Position numbers and translations under genes: made by a program. From Trinickia soli (lineage in GTDB: Bacteria > Pseudomonadota > Gammaproteobacteria > Burkholderiales > Burkholderiaceae): a stretch of DNA of 64,000 bases. Location: contig NZ_PNYB01000006.1 in NCBI RefSeq assembly GCF_002879855.1, positions 1 to 64,000 of the forward strand, read 5' to 3'. Numbering within the stretch: position 1 is the stretch's first letter; each line of letters starts with the position of its first letter. This document shows, one piece after another, positions 8,256 to 16,553 of this stretch. The notes under the pieces were generated by a model. The model made no database searches. It was not told the origin of the DNA and was given only the letters and a program-made list of their open reading frames with translations.

Positions 8256-9482
8256 ATGAACCAACCACGCTTTGCCGTTGCCCACGGCGTCTTACTCGTG
8301 ACGCTCGTGCTGCTCAGCGCGAGCGGACTCGTCGCGTCCGACATCAATCTGCCGGGCATGCCGCTCGCCGCCCACGCCTTCGGCACGCCGATCTCGGCGT
8401 TGCAACACACGTTCAGCGTGTATATCGTCGGACTCGCCGTAGCGCAGGCGCTCTATGGCCCGCTCTCGGATGCTTATGGGCGACGGCGTCTCGTCATCGG
8501 CGGCATGCTGCTCTATACGGTCGCCTCGGTCGCATGCTCGCTCGCACCCAACGTCACGGCCTTCGGCCTCGCGCGCATCGTCCAGGCACTGGGTGCGGGC
8601 GCCGGCATGGTGATCGGCCGCGCGATCGTCAGCGATATCTTCGACGCGAAGACCGCGGCCCGCACATTCACGACGATCATGCCGATCGTCGGTGCATCGC
8701 CGGCACTCTCGCCGCTGCTCGGCGGATATATCACCACCTATGTTTCGTGGCGCGCGCCGTTTCTGTTCACGGCCGCGCTGGGCGTTTTGGCCGTCGTGCT
8801 GCTGGCCGCCTACATTCCCGAGACTGCGCCGAAGTCGAGCCGCCACAACAACGTCGCCCGCACCTTCCGCAGCTATCCGATGTTGCTCGCACAGCCGCGG
8901 TTCTGGTCGTACGCGCTCAATCTCTGCGTCGGCTACGCGGCCTACCTCGGCTACCTCGCCGCGTCACCCGTGATTCTCGTCAACATGGGACTGTCGACGA
9001 AGGCCATCAGCTACTGCTACATCAGCCTGTCGGTCACCTATATCTTCGGCAATCTCACGTCCCGCCATTTCGCCAAGACGCATCGCATCGATCGGCTGCT
9101 CGGCGTCGGCTTCGCCATCCTGGCAACGGGCGCGGCAAGTCTGCTCCTGGCCGGCTGGCTCGGCGGCATGTCGCCGCTGCCGATGATCCTCGCGATCTCG
9201 ATCGTCACGCTCGCCAACGGGTTTCTCATCCCGCTGTCGTTCGCAGGCGGCGTCACGAGCTTTCCCGATAACGCAGGAGCCGCTTCCGGGCTCATGGGTG
9301 CGATGCATCTCATCGCCGGCTCGCTCGCGATCTACCTCATCGCCGCCATGCCCGGTACCGTGTCGGCACTCGCGGCGTTCATCGCGGTCGTCACGACGGC
9401 CGGATGCATCGCCTTCCCGATTCTGCTGCGTTGGTCCAACCAGCCGCGCGCTGTCGTCCCGGTCGCCTGTTCGTCGAACTAG
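8256..9482 (+). CDS. Bcr/CflA-type MFS drug exporter
   Basis: 408 residues with about 12 hydrophobic segments. The loop 2-3 motif A is clear (GPLSDAYGRRRLVIGG), and the helix 5 region (PIVGASPALSPLLGGYI) matches motif C of the 12-helix drug:H+ antiporters. The N-terminal ASDINLPGMPLAA is typical of the Bcr/CflA subgroup (TDMYLPALP type). It acts in the inner membrane. The start is preceded by AAGGAAAG. Substrate unknown. The stop codon overlaps that of the convergent GntR gene by 4 bp. Confidence 0.88.
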   Translation: MNQPRFAVAHGVLLVTLVLLSASGLVASDINLPGMPLAAHAFGTPISALQHTFSVYIVGLAVAQALYGPLSDAYGRRRLVIGGMLLYTVASVACSLAPNVTAFGLARIVQALGAGAGMVIGRAIVSDIFDAKTAARTFTTIMPIVGASPALSPLLGGYITTYVSWRAPFLFTAALGVLAVVLLAAYIPETAPKSSRHNNVARTFRSYPMLLAQPRFWSYALNLCVGYAAYLGYLAASPVILVNMGLSTKAISYCYISLSVTYIFGNLTSRHFAKTHRIDRLLGVGFAILATGAASLLLAGWLGGMSPLPMILAISIVTLANGFLIPLSFAGGVTSFPDNAGAASGLMGAMHLIAGSLAIYLIAAMPGTVSALAAFIAVVTTAGCIAFPILLRWSNQPRAVVPVACSSN

Positions 9483-10195
9483 CGGGGGCGCCCCTCGCCC
9501 ACTTTGCTGCGCACGAAGTCGATATGGGCCTGCATCGCCGTGCGCGCCTCCTCCGGCCGGCGCGAGCAGATCGCTTCGCAGAGCACGCGATGTTGTTGAA
9601 GCAACACTTCCGCGGCGCCGTCTTCGTGCTCGCGCAGACCCGTACCGCTCGCCGTAATGTGTTCGCGCAGCACGCCCAGGACGCCCGCGTGCAAATGCAA
9701 AAACATCGCGTTGTGCGACGCCTTCGCAATCGCTTCGTGCAACTTGGCATCGGCCTGCGCCTCGGCCGCCTTGTCGTCGGCGCGACGTGCCGTCTCGAGC
9801 GTTCGCAGTAGAGCGGCGATGGCCTTCTGCTCCTGCCTCGTCGCCCGCATCGCGGCGAAGTAAGCCGTCGCGCCTTCGAGCACGCGGCGAAATTCGAGGA
9901 TGTCTTCGCGCAGCGCAGGATGATCGCTGACGAGCTCGCCCCAAGGCGAGGCCACGCTCGTGCGCAAGCGATCGGTCACATAGACCCCGGCCCCGCGGCG
10001 ACTGTGCAAAAGCCCGCGTGCCGCCAAGCGTTGGATTGCCTCACGCACGGTATTGCGCGAGACGCCAAACTGTTCCGCCAGCACGCGCTCGGCCGGCAGG
10101 TGCGTTCCCGCGGCGCATGTGCCGCCGAGCAGAGCCGTTTCGAGCCGCCGCATCGTCGCCTCCACGCGTGAGCGCGTCGCTCCGATTTCCGCCAT
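9479..10195 (-). CDS. GntR-family (FadR/LldR-type) repressor of the lut operon
   Basis: 238 residues. An N-terminal winged HTH (GTHLPAERVLAEQFGVSRNT, then VREAIQRLAARGLL) is followed by an all-helical FCD effector domain (about residues 85-230) carrying the His/Asp metal-site pattern (AKLHEAIAKASHN, QQHRVLCEAI). I chose the ATG at 10195 because GGGAGC lies just upstream; the frame runs open much further but with no domain there. It is divergent from lutA, with a perfect FadR-family operator in the spacer, so it most likely senses L-lactate or a related acid. Confidence 0.9.
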   Translation of the reverse strand: MAEIGATRSRVEATMRRLETALLGGTCAAGTHLPAERVLAEQFGVSRNTVREAIQRLAARGLLHSRRGAGVYVTDRLRTSVASPWGELVSDHPALREDILEFRRVLEGATAYFAAMRATRQEQKAIAALLRTLETARRADDKAAEAQADAKLHEAIAKASHNAMFLHLHAGVLGVLREHITASGTGLREHEDGAAEVLLQQHRVLCEAICSRRPEEARTAMQAHIDFVRSKVGEGRPR

Positions 10196-10243
10196 CACTG
10201 CTCCCGTCTCATCCAGTCCGACCCAGGCCCCGCATTCGCAGAC

Positions 10244-10258
10244 ATTGGTCCAACCAAT
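10244..10258. promoter_or_regulatory. FadR/LldR-type operator
   Basis: ATTGGTCCAACCAAT has perfect 6-bp arms around a 3-bp centre. It matches the family pattern TNGT-N(0-3)-ACNA and closely resembles the known LldR-type site. It lies 49 bp upstream of the repressor start and about 100 bp upstream of lutA, where it can control both divergent units. Confidence 0.78.
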
Positions 10259-10360
10259 TTGCGTCCGCGCGGCGGATGCGGCGATTATGCACCGACGCTG
10301 CCATCGCCGCGAGCACCGGATCACCGATTCGCCGCGCCTCGAATGGCCCAGGAGAGAGAC

Positions 10361-11266
10361 ATGTCGCAACGGCACTACCCCACGCGTCGACCGACGCACG
10401 TCTATCTGTTCGCCACCTGCCTCGTCGATCTGTTCTGTCCGCAAGCCGGGCTGGATGCCGTACGTCTGCTCGAACGCGAAGGGCTCACCGTCCATTTTCC
10501 GAAGGGGCAAAGCTGTTGCGGCCAGCCCGCGTACAGCAGCGGCAACCCCAAGCAGGCGCGCGATGTCGCGCGGGCGCAATTGGATCTGTTCGATCAACCG
10601 TGGCCCATCGTCGTGCCCTCGGGTTCGTGCGCCGGCATGATGCGCCATCACTGGCCGCAATTGTTCACCGATCATCCGGCCGATCAGCGCAAAGCGGTGG
10701 ACTTGGCAGAGCGCGTCTTCGAACTCGCCGAATTTCTCGTTCACGTGCTCGAAGTTGACTATGGCGACGCGTCGCTCCCAACTGCCGACGCTGGCGCGCC
10801 CGGTGAAGAGCGCGTCGTTTTGCACACGTCGTGCGCGGCGCGGCGCGAAATGGGCACGCGTCTGCATGGGATCGCACTGGTCGATTCGTTGCCTGGCGTA
10901 ACGCGCGTCGAGCATGAACGCGAGTCGGAATGCTGCGGCTTCGGCGGCACGTTCTCGCTCAAGCATCCCGACATCTCGGGCGCCATGGTGCACGACAAAG
11001 TGGCTTCGGCCTGTGCGACGGGATGCGAGCGGCTCGTGTCGGCCGACTGTGGTTGCCTGCTCAACATCGGCCATGCGGCCGAGCATCAGGGTTCGCCGCT
11101 TGCCGTCGAACATCTGGCCACTTTCCTGTGGCGGCGCACGGGCGGCGACGCTCGGCCCGCGCGCGGCGATGCGATCGCGGGGACAAGCACGCGAAACGCC
11201 GATGAAGCGCCGAGACCGCACCGACCACAAGATGCAGCAGTTTCGATCGAGGATCGTCAACCATGA
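10361..11266 (+). CDS. lutA: LutA, L-lactate oxidation iron-sulfur subunit
   Basis: 301 residues from the ATG at 10361, which follows GGAGAGAG. It carries two CCG domains: the first with Cys20 and SCCGQPAY (Cys52-Cys53), the second with HTSCAARREMG, ECCGFGGTFS and SADCGCLLN. Such domains coordinate Fe-S clusters in heterodisulfide-reductase-like and glycolate-oxidase-like subunits. With LutB and LutC it oxidises L-lactate to pyruvate. The C-terminal 40 residues are Arg/Asp-rich and look like a variable tail. Its stop overlaps the lutC start by 4 bp. Confidence 0.93.
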   Translation: MSQRHYPTRRPTHVYLFATCLVDLFCPQAGLDAVRLLEREGLTVHFPKGQSCCGQPAYSSGNPKQARDVARAQLDLFDQPWPIVVPSGSCAGMMRHHWPQLFTDHPADQRKAVDLAERVFELAEFLVHVLEVDYGDASLPTADAGAPGEERVVLHTSCAARREMGTRLHGIALVDSLPGVTRVEHERESECCGFGGTFSLKHPDISGAMVHDKVASACATGCERLVSADCGCLLNIGHAAEHQGSPLAVEHLATFLWRRTGGDARPARGDAIAGTSTRNADEAPRPHRPQDAAVSIEDRQP

Positions 11267-11961
11267 TCGGCGCACGCGAGCGGATTCTTGGGCGGCTGCG
11301 TTCGGCCACGACCACGCAGCAGATCGACGACGACGCATCGATCGATCGACACATCGACGAACACTACGCTCGATGGGCCGCGCTGCGCGACGCTACCGAC
11401 GTGCAGCGTATCGACGCTTTCGAAGCCGCGTTGGTCGCATCGCACGCCGAAGTGTGGCGCGCGAACGCAGCCGACTGGCCCGCCGAACTCGCGCAACGAA
11501 TCGCGCAAGCCGGCGTGCGGCGCCTGCTGGTCGACACCGGGCGCACCGAAGGCGCCGCGCTGGCCGCTGCGTTGCCGGCCGCCGTCGAACCGCTCGCGTT
11601 CGCGCGCCCTATCGAGCAATGGAAGTCCGAACTGTTCGATACGGTCGAAGCCGGCTTCACTGTCGCCCGATCAGGCATCGCTTCGACCGGCACGCTCGTC
11701 CTGTGCCCCGACCGAGGCTCGCCCCGGACGATGTCGCTCGCTCCGCCGCTGCACATCGCCCTCGTCCACGCCAATACGCTCCACCGCGATTTGCATAGCG
11801 CAGCCCGCATGGAACGCTGGGGCGACGGCATGCCAACCAACCTCGTGCTCGTCTCGGGCCCGTCGAAAACGTCCGACATTCAGCAGACCCTCGCCTACGG
11901 CGCTCACGGTCCGCGTCGGTTGTGGGTCGTTATCGTCACCGACGAACAGCAAGGAGCCTGA
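11263..11961 (+). CDS. lutC: LutC, LUD-domain lactate utilisation protein
   Basis: 232 residues forming one LUD domain, with the conserved GSPRTMSLAPPLHIALV and the C-terminal GPSKTSDIQQTLAYGAHGP block typical of LutC/YkgG. It begins in an ATGA overlap with lutA and ends two bases before the lutB start, so the three genes are almost certainly co-translated. The order lutA-lutC-lutB differs from the B. subtilis order lutA-lutB-lutC. Confidence 0.92.
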   Translation: MIGARERILGRLRSATTTQQIDDDASIDRHIDEHYARWAALRDATDVQRIDAFEAALVASHAEVWRANAADWPAELAQRIAQAGVRRLLVDTGRTEGAALAAALPAAVEPLAFARPIEQWKSELFDTVEAGFTVARSGIASTGTLVLCPDRGSPRTMSLAPPLHIALVHANTLHRDLHSAARMERWGDGMPTNLVLVSGPSKTSDIQQTLAYGAHGPRRLWVVIVTDEQQGA

Positions 11962-11963
11962 CG

Positions 11964-13409
11964 ATGACTACGCAAGCGCTTCACTTCGTACCGCCGGGCG
12001 ACTTCAAAGCGCGCGCACGCGCCGCGCTCGACGATCCCGATCTGCGTGCAAGCTTTCGCGGCGCGATGGATTTCCTGCAAACGAAACGCGCCAGTCAGTT
12101 TCCCGACGATGCAGAACGCGAAGCGCTGCGCGACCTTGGCGAAGCGATCCGTCAGCATGCGCTCGCACGCCTGCCCGAGCTGCTGCAACAATTGGAGGCC
12201 AAGCTGGCCGCGCGCGGCGTCCATGTGCATTGGGCCGACACTCCCGCCGAGGCGAACGCCATCGTGCTCGAAATTGCGCAAGCGCATCGCGCGAAACGAA
12301 TCATCAAAGGCAAATCGATGGCGAGCGAGGAGATCGAGCTCAACGATTACCTTGCCGAACATGGCGTGACATGCACCGAATCCGATCTCGGCGAGTTCAT
12401 CGTTCAGCTTGCCGATGAGAAGCCGTCTCACATCGTCATGCCTGCGATTCACAAGACCAAACGCGATATCGCGCGCCTGTTCGAAGCGCGGATCGCCGAT
12501 GCGACTTACACCGAGGACGTCGACGAATTGCTGCAAACGGGGCGGCGCGCGCTGCGTCATGCCTTCGTCGAGGCCGACATCGGCTTATCGGGCGTGAACT
12601 TCGCGGCGGCCGATACCGGCACGTTGTGGCTCGTCGAAAACGAAGGCAACGGCCGGCTTTCGACAACGGTGCCCGACGTGCATATCGCGCTCATGGGCAT
12701 CGAGAAGGTCGTGCCGAAGCTCGAACACATCGTGCCGCTCTCCAGCTTGCTCACGCGCTCGGCAACGGGGCAGGCGATCACCACCTACTTCAACCTGATT
12801 TCGGGGCCGCGTCGCGAAGGCGAGCAAGACGGGCCGCGCGAGATGCACGTCGTGCTGCTCGACAACGGCCGCACGCAAGCCTACGCCGACGAGCAGTTGC
12901 GCGCGACGCTGCAATGCATTCGCTGCGGCGCATGCATGAATCACTGCCCCGTCTATACGCGCATCGGCGGACATGCCTACGGGACGACCTATCCCGGTCC
13001 GATCGGCAAGATCATCTCGCCGCACCTGCTCGGACTCGACGCAACCGCGGACCTGCCGACCGCGTCCTCGCTGTGCGGGGCGTGTGGTGAAGTGTGTCCC
13101 GTGCGCATTCCGATTCCGCAATTGCTGATCCGCCTGCGCACGGAAGCGAACCGCGCCCCCGGCGAAGCTGTAGCGCACCCGTTGCGAGGACAAGGCGCGA
13201 ACCACAGCGCGGCCGAGCAAATCGTCTGGCGGTTCTGGCGCGGGGCGTTCGCGCATCCGCGCGTCTACCGTTTTTTCCGCTGGGCAGCGACGCGCTTCGC
13301 AGCGTTTGCGCCGTCACGGCAGATGGGGTGGACGCAGCATCGCACGCCGCTCAAGCCCGCGTCGCGCAGCCTCACCGAATTGCTGCGCGCGCGCGGCCAG
13401 CCGGAATAA
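11964..13409 (+). CDS. lutB: LutB, LUD/ferredoxin-type lactate oxidation subunit
   Basis: 481 residues from the ATG at 11964, preceded by AAGGAG. A LUD domain (about residues 75-300, with IIKGKSMASEEIELN and EADIGLSGVNFAAADTGT) is followed by two 4Fe-4S motifs: CIRCGACMNHCPVY (Cys318, 321, 324, 328) and CGACGEVCPV (Cys371, 374, 378). A C-terminal DUF3390-type region completes the usual LutB layout. It transfers electrons from lactate within the LutABC complex. No lactate permease gene lies nearby. Confidence 0.94.
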   Translation: MTTQALHFVPPGDFKARARAALDDPDLRASFRGAMDFLQTKRASQFPDDAEREALRDLGEAIRQHALARLPELLQQLEAKLAARGVHVHWADTPAEANAIVLEIAQAHRAKRIIKGKSMASEEIELNDYLAEHGVTCTESDLGEFIVQLADEKPSHIVMPAIHKTKRDIARLFEARIADATYTEDVDELLQTGRRALRHAFVEADIGLSGVNFAAADTGTLWLVENEGNGRLSTTVPDVHIALMGIEKVVPKLEHIVPLSSLLTRSATGQAITTYFNLISGPRREGEQDGPREMHVVLLDNGRTQAYADEQLRATLQCIRCGACMNHCPVYTRIGGHAYGTTYPGPIGKIISPHLLGLDATADLPTASSLCGACGEVCPVRIPIPQLLIRLRTEANRAPGEAVAHPLRGQGANHSAAEQIVWRFWRGAFAHPRVYRFFRWAATRFAAFAPSRQMGWTQHRTPLKPASRSLTELLRARGQPE

Positions 13410-13494
13410 TCCGACCGCCACACACCGTCGGCCGTCGGCCGGAGGCCCCCAACCCCCGGGTCGACATACGCCGATGCAATCGCACAGACGCGCA

Positions 13495-14589
13495 TCAGCC
13501 CCAAGCGCGCTCGTCTTCTGCCGAAACAACCGTGCATTGCAGCCCTTGTGCCGCGCCGGCACGGTCGATCGCCGCTTCGAGTTCTGCGAACGGGTAGCGC
13601 GTGAGCTCGATGCCTTCGAGCGACAACTGCCCCGACGCAACGAGCGATACGAGCGTCAGGTAATCGGCCCGCGTGTACATGAAGTTACCGATCAACTCCC
13701 AGTTGTTGATCAGCATCTCGCCGTAGGGAATCGGCAGTTCCACCTGCATGCTGCCCATCAGCACGAGCCGGCCGTTGCGGCGCAAGCTGCGCAGCGCGGC
13801 GAGCGTCGCATTGGCGTCGCTCGCATGGCCGACCATGTCGAACGCGAGGTCCGCGCCGCCGCCCGCCGCTTCACGGATCGCAGCAATGTCGCGCACACCC
13901 TCTCCCGTGAGGACGACCGGCTTCACGCGCCCTGCACCGAGCTCGACCACTTTGCTCAACGCTTCTGCCCGACGGCCCAGCGCAACGACCCGACTCGCAC
14001 CGAGCGAGAGCGCCGCGAGCACGGCCGCGGAGCCGAAATACCCCGTGGCGCCGTTGATCACCACCACTTCGCCCGCGGCCAGCCGGCCGCGGCGCAAGCC
14101 CCCGAACGGCACGGAGAACTTTCCGAGCGCAGCCAGTCTCGATGACGGGATTGCATCGAGCCCGTCCAGGGCGACGATCGTCGACGCCGGGAATTCGGCC
14201 AGTTCGCGCAACGTGCCATGGGGGAAGTCACCCAGCATCGGTGCACTGGCGGTGCTGATGCCCGTCAGGCCGATCAGAACCTGCTCCGGTTCCGCGACGG
14301 TTTCGTCGGCACGCCAATACGGGTTCACGGCCACGCGCTGGCCTGACCGAAAGCCGTAGACGCCCTCGCCGACCGCTACGATCCGGCCTACGCCGTTCGT
14401 GCCCGGAGAGAACGGCCCGGGCGGAAACGCATACGGCAGCCTGCCTTCCAGATAAGCGCGCGTGTAACTGAGCAACGGCACGGCCTCCATGCGCAGCAAC
14501 ACGGCGCCGCGGCGCGGTTGCGGCGTCGACACTTCACGCAGCGCCAACGGCTTGCCGGGTTCGTCGAGCATCCAGGCTTTCATCGTCAT
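13495..14589 (-). CDS. Medium-chain dehydrogenase/quinone-oxidoreductase-like protein
   Basis: 364 residues with a GroES-like N-terminal domain and a Rossmann domain carrying VVVINGATGYFGSAAVLAAL (glycine-rich NAD(P) motif, about residues 173-192). The Cys/His catalytic-zinc ligands of classical alcohol dehydrogenases and the four-Cys structural lobe are not visible, so it is probably zinc-independent. Substrate unknown. It is divergent from the LysR gene at 14692 with about 100 bp between, suggesting control by that regulator. Confidence 0.82.
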   Translation of the reverse strand: MTMKAWMLDEPGKPLALREVSTPQPRRGAVLLRMEAVPLLSYTRAYLEGRLPYAFPPGPFSPGTNGVGRIVAVGEGVYGFRSGQRVAVNPYWRADETVAEPEQVLIGLTGISTASAPMLGDFPHGTLRELAEFPASTIVALDGLDAIPSSRLAALGKFSVPFGGLRRGRLAAGEVVVINGATGYFGSAAVLAALSLGASRVVALGRRAEALSKVVELGAGRVKPVVLTGEGVRDIAAIREAAGGGADLAFDMVGHASDANATLAALRSLRRNGRLVLMGSMQVELPIPYGEMLINNWELIGNFMYTRADYLTLVSLVASGQLSLEGIELTRYPFAELEAAIDRAGAAQGLQCTVVSAEDERAWG

Positions 14590-14657
14590 TCCTCCGTTCG
14601 GTATGTCGTCGTTCGAGTTGGATCGGACGATTGAACTTTACCGAGGGCCGACATATT

Positions 14658-14676
14658 CTTGAAATCAATTGTCAAG
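14658..14676. promoter_or_regulatory. Candidate LysR operator between MDR and lysR
   Basis: CTTGAAATCAATTGTCAAG has 5-bp inverted arms (CTTGA/TCAAG) spaced by nine AT-rich bases, the size of LysR recognition sites. It sits just upstream of the regulator GTG and 69 bp from the dehydrogenase start. A longer reading frame would start inside it, which argues for the GTG at 14692 instead. Confidence 0.5.
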
Positions 14677-14691
14677 ATTGGACCCATCAAC

Positions 14692-15612
14692 GTGATTGAT
14701 CTCAGAGGCATCGACCTGAACCTGCTCGTGTCGCTCGATGCGCTACTCGAAGAGTCGAACGTCACGCGTGCGGCCGAACGTCTCCATCTCACGCAGCCGG
14801 CCGTCTCGACACAGCTGGCGCGCTTGCGACAGCTGTTCGGCGACCCGCTTCTCATTCCCGCGACGAGCGGCCGCGGCATGACGCGCAGCGTCCGCGCGAC
14901 CGAGCTCATGGCCCCGCTCAAAGCGGCGCTCGCGCAGCTCGAAGCCGTCGTGCGCAAACAGCCTTCGTTCGATCCTTTCGTCGATGCGCGCCGTTTTGTG
15001 ATCGCCGGCAGCGATCAAGCCGTGGCCGTGCTCGGCTTTCAACTGATGCAGGTGTGGCGCGAGCACGCGGGTCCGGCGACGCAGCTCGCTTTCGTGGCTC
15101 CCGAATCGGCGGCGAGCGTCGAGCGCTTCGAGCGCGGCGAGATCGATCTCCTGATCGGCTCGGAGCGGATGGTTCCCGGCTGGGCCAAGGCGCGCAAACT
15201 CTACGACGAGCGTTTCGTCTTCGTGCAACGCAAGGGGCATCCGCGCGGGAGCGGGCCGCTTGACTTAGACACGTACTGCGCGCTCGATCATGTGCTCGTT
15301 TCGACGAGCGGCGGCAGCTTCTTCGGTTTCATGGACGAGCATCTGCAAGCGCTGGGGCGAGCGCGCCGCGTCGCGCTCTCCGTGCAGCACTTCACCGTCG
15401 TGCCCGAATTGCTCGCGCGGACCGACTACGTGTCGACGTTGCCCGCGCGACTCGTCGCGCGCTACCGCGATGCGTTGGAAATGTTCGAATTGCCGTTCGA
15501 TGCACGCGGCTTCACGATGTTCGCCGCGTGGCACCCGCGCGGCCATCTCGATCCGGCCGGCGTATGGTTGCGCGATCTGCTGGCCGAAGTGGCGGGCGCG
15601 TGCCCGGCCTGA
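14692..15612 (+). CDS. LysR-family transcriptional regulator
   Basis: 306 residues from the GTG at 14692 (then IDLRGIDLNLLVSLDALLEE). The HTH is typical (NVTRAAERLHLTQPAVSTQL, then LARLRQLFGDPLL) and an effector domain extends to the C-terminus. The opening DLNLL and the DPLLIP after the HTH are features of the NodD/LeuO-like branch of LysR proteins. It is divergently paired with the dehydrogenase at 13495. An in-frame TTG at 14659 is possible but lies in the operator-like dyad. Confidence 0.9.
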   Translation: MIDLRGIDLNLLVSLDALLEESNVTRAAERLHLTQPAVSTQLARLRQLFGDPLLIPATSGRGMTRSVRATELMAPLKAALAQLEAVVRKQPSFDPFVDARRFVIAGSDQAVAVLGFQLMQVWREHAGPATQLAFVAPESAASVERFERGEIDLLIGSERMVPGWAKARKLYDERFVFVQRKGHPRGSGPLDLDTYCALDHVLVSTSGGSFFGFMDEHLQALGRARRVALSVQHFTVVPELLARTDYVSTLPARLVARYRDALEMFELPFDARGFTMFAAWHPRGHLDPAGVWLRDLLAEVAGACPA

Positions 15613-15646
15613 TGGCGCCATTCGCAAGAAAGACGTCAGCGCCGCC

Positions 15647-16147
15647 CTAATCTTGCGGCCGCCGCAGCAACGCGACTGCCGCAAGGCCGACGGCGATGCC
15701 GACATAGACGCACGTCATCGAGCGTGGGCCAAGATGAGCTTCGAATCCGGGCGTCAAGCGTTCCGGCACGACGTGGTAATCGACGCAGTAGGCCGTCGCC
15801 GCCGTGGCGGCTGCGGCCACCGCTACGCCTGCCGGATCTGCCCGCGGCGCACGTGGGACGATGCGTTCGAACATCAACGCCCAAAACACGGCGGCCGCCT
15901 GATGAATCCCCAGGCCGAGCACCGTATGACGAACGCTGAATCCCCGTTCGCGCACGGCTCGCTGCGGCCATAGAGAATGCGTGACCGCGTTGATCGGCGC
16001 GCACGCCGTGCTGCCTTCCCGACGTGCGCAGTAAGCGGCGGCGGCTGCCGCGCACAGACCGGCTACCGTGCCCGATAGCCATGCTCGCCGCGGGTTGAGC
16101 AACCGTAGCCACCCGGCCGCACGGGCCCATGCGTTCGCCTCTTTCAT
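15647..16147 (-). CDS. Hypothetical inner-membrane protein
   Basis: 166 residues with three to four hydrophobic stretches (GTVAGLCAAAAAAYC; HTVLGLGIHQAAAVFWALMF; AGVAVAAAATAATAY; VYVGIAVGLAAVALL). Charged conserved-looking residues sit in the third loop (CVDYHVVPERLTPGFE). I do not recognise a family. The ATG at 16147 overlaps the stop of the small upstream gene (ATGA), which supports this start over the much longer open frame. It could be the last gene of the minus-strand export cluster, 206 bp after the M50/HlyD gene, or an independent unit. Confidence 0.65.
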   Translation of the reverse strand: MKEANAWARAAGWLRLLNPRRAWLSGTVAGLCAAAAAAYCARREGSTACAPINAVTHSLWPQRAVRERGFSVRHTVLGLGIHQAAAVFWALMFERIVPRAPRADPAGVAVAAAATAATAYCVDYHVVPERLTPGFEAHLGPRSMTCVYVGIAVGLAAVALLRRPQD

Positions 16148-16347
16148 GAGCGCGGCCTCACCTGCTGCTGCGCAAACGGTTTGCGCTCGTTTTGCGTCCC
16201 CGGCGGCGTCCCGGGCGTCGTAGCGGGTGCCCCTGAGCGCGTCGCGTCCTCGATCGAGGCTGCGCCCGGCGCCTGCGGCATCTCCAGTCCTGACGGCATA
16301 TCTTGCGTCTGGCCCGGCAGCGTGCCCCCGCTGTCGTCCGCCTTCAC
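16144..16347 (-). CDS. Small Pro/Gly-rich protein, coupled to the membrane protein
   Basis: 67 residues, GTG start, low complexity and Pro/Gln/Thr-rich (GAPATTPGTPPGTQ), with no signal peptide or membrane segment. Its stop codon overlaps the ATG of the next membrane-protein gene by 4 bp, the usual sign of translational coupling. The ribosome-binding site is weak, so its start or reality is uncertain. Function unknown. Confidence 0.4.
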   Translation of the reverse strand: MKADDSGGTLPGQTQDMPSGLEMPQAPGAASIEDATRSGAPATTPGTPPGTQNERKPFAQQQVRPRS

Positions 16348-16553
16348 GTTCTTGCAAATCCGGCATATCGCGCTCCCGCGTCGAAGGAAACTCTGTCTCT
16401 TTCACCCCGCAAGCATTCGGCATGCCCTGCGCCCCGCACGGCCGATTTCGTCTGCCGCGCGCCTTCGGCTTCTGCGGGGCAGGAACGAGCCATGCCCGGC
16501 GTTCACGGAGAAGTCCGGTGCGACTTGACTCACACGGTAGCGCCGCGGCGTCG

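Noticed and set aside
9479-11338. 619-codon minus-strand frame including the GntR gene
   Set aside because: The part upstream of 10195 is antisense to lutA and the operator and has no recognisable domain. A ribosome-binding site marks the ATG at 10195.
13410-13494. GC-rich inverted repeats after lutB considered as a terminator
   Set aside because: The arms are short and overlapping with no T-run, so they cannot be told from chance in GC-rich DNA.
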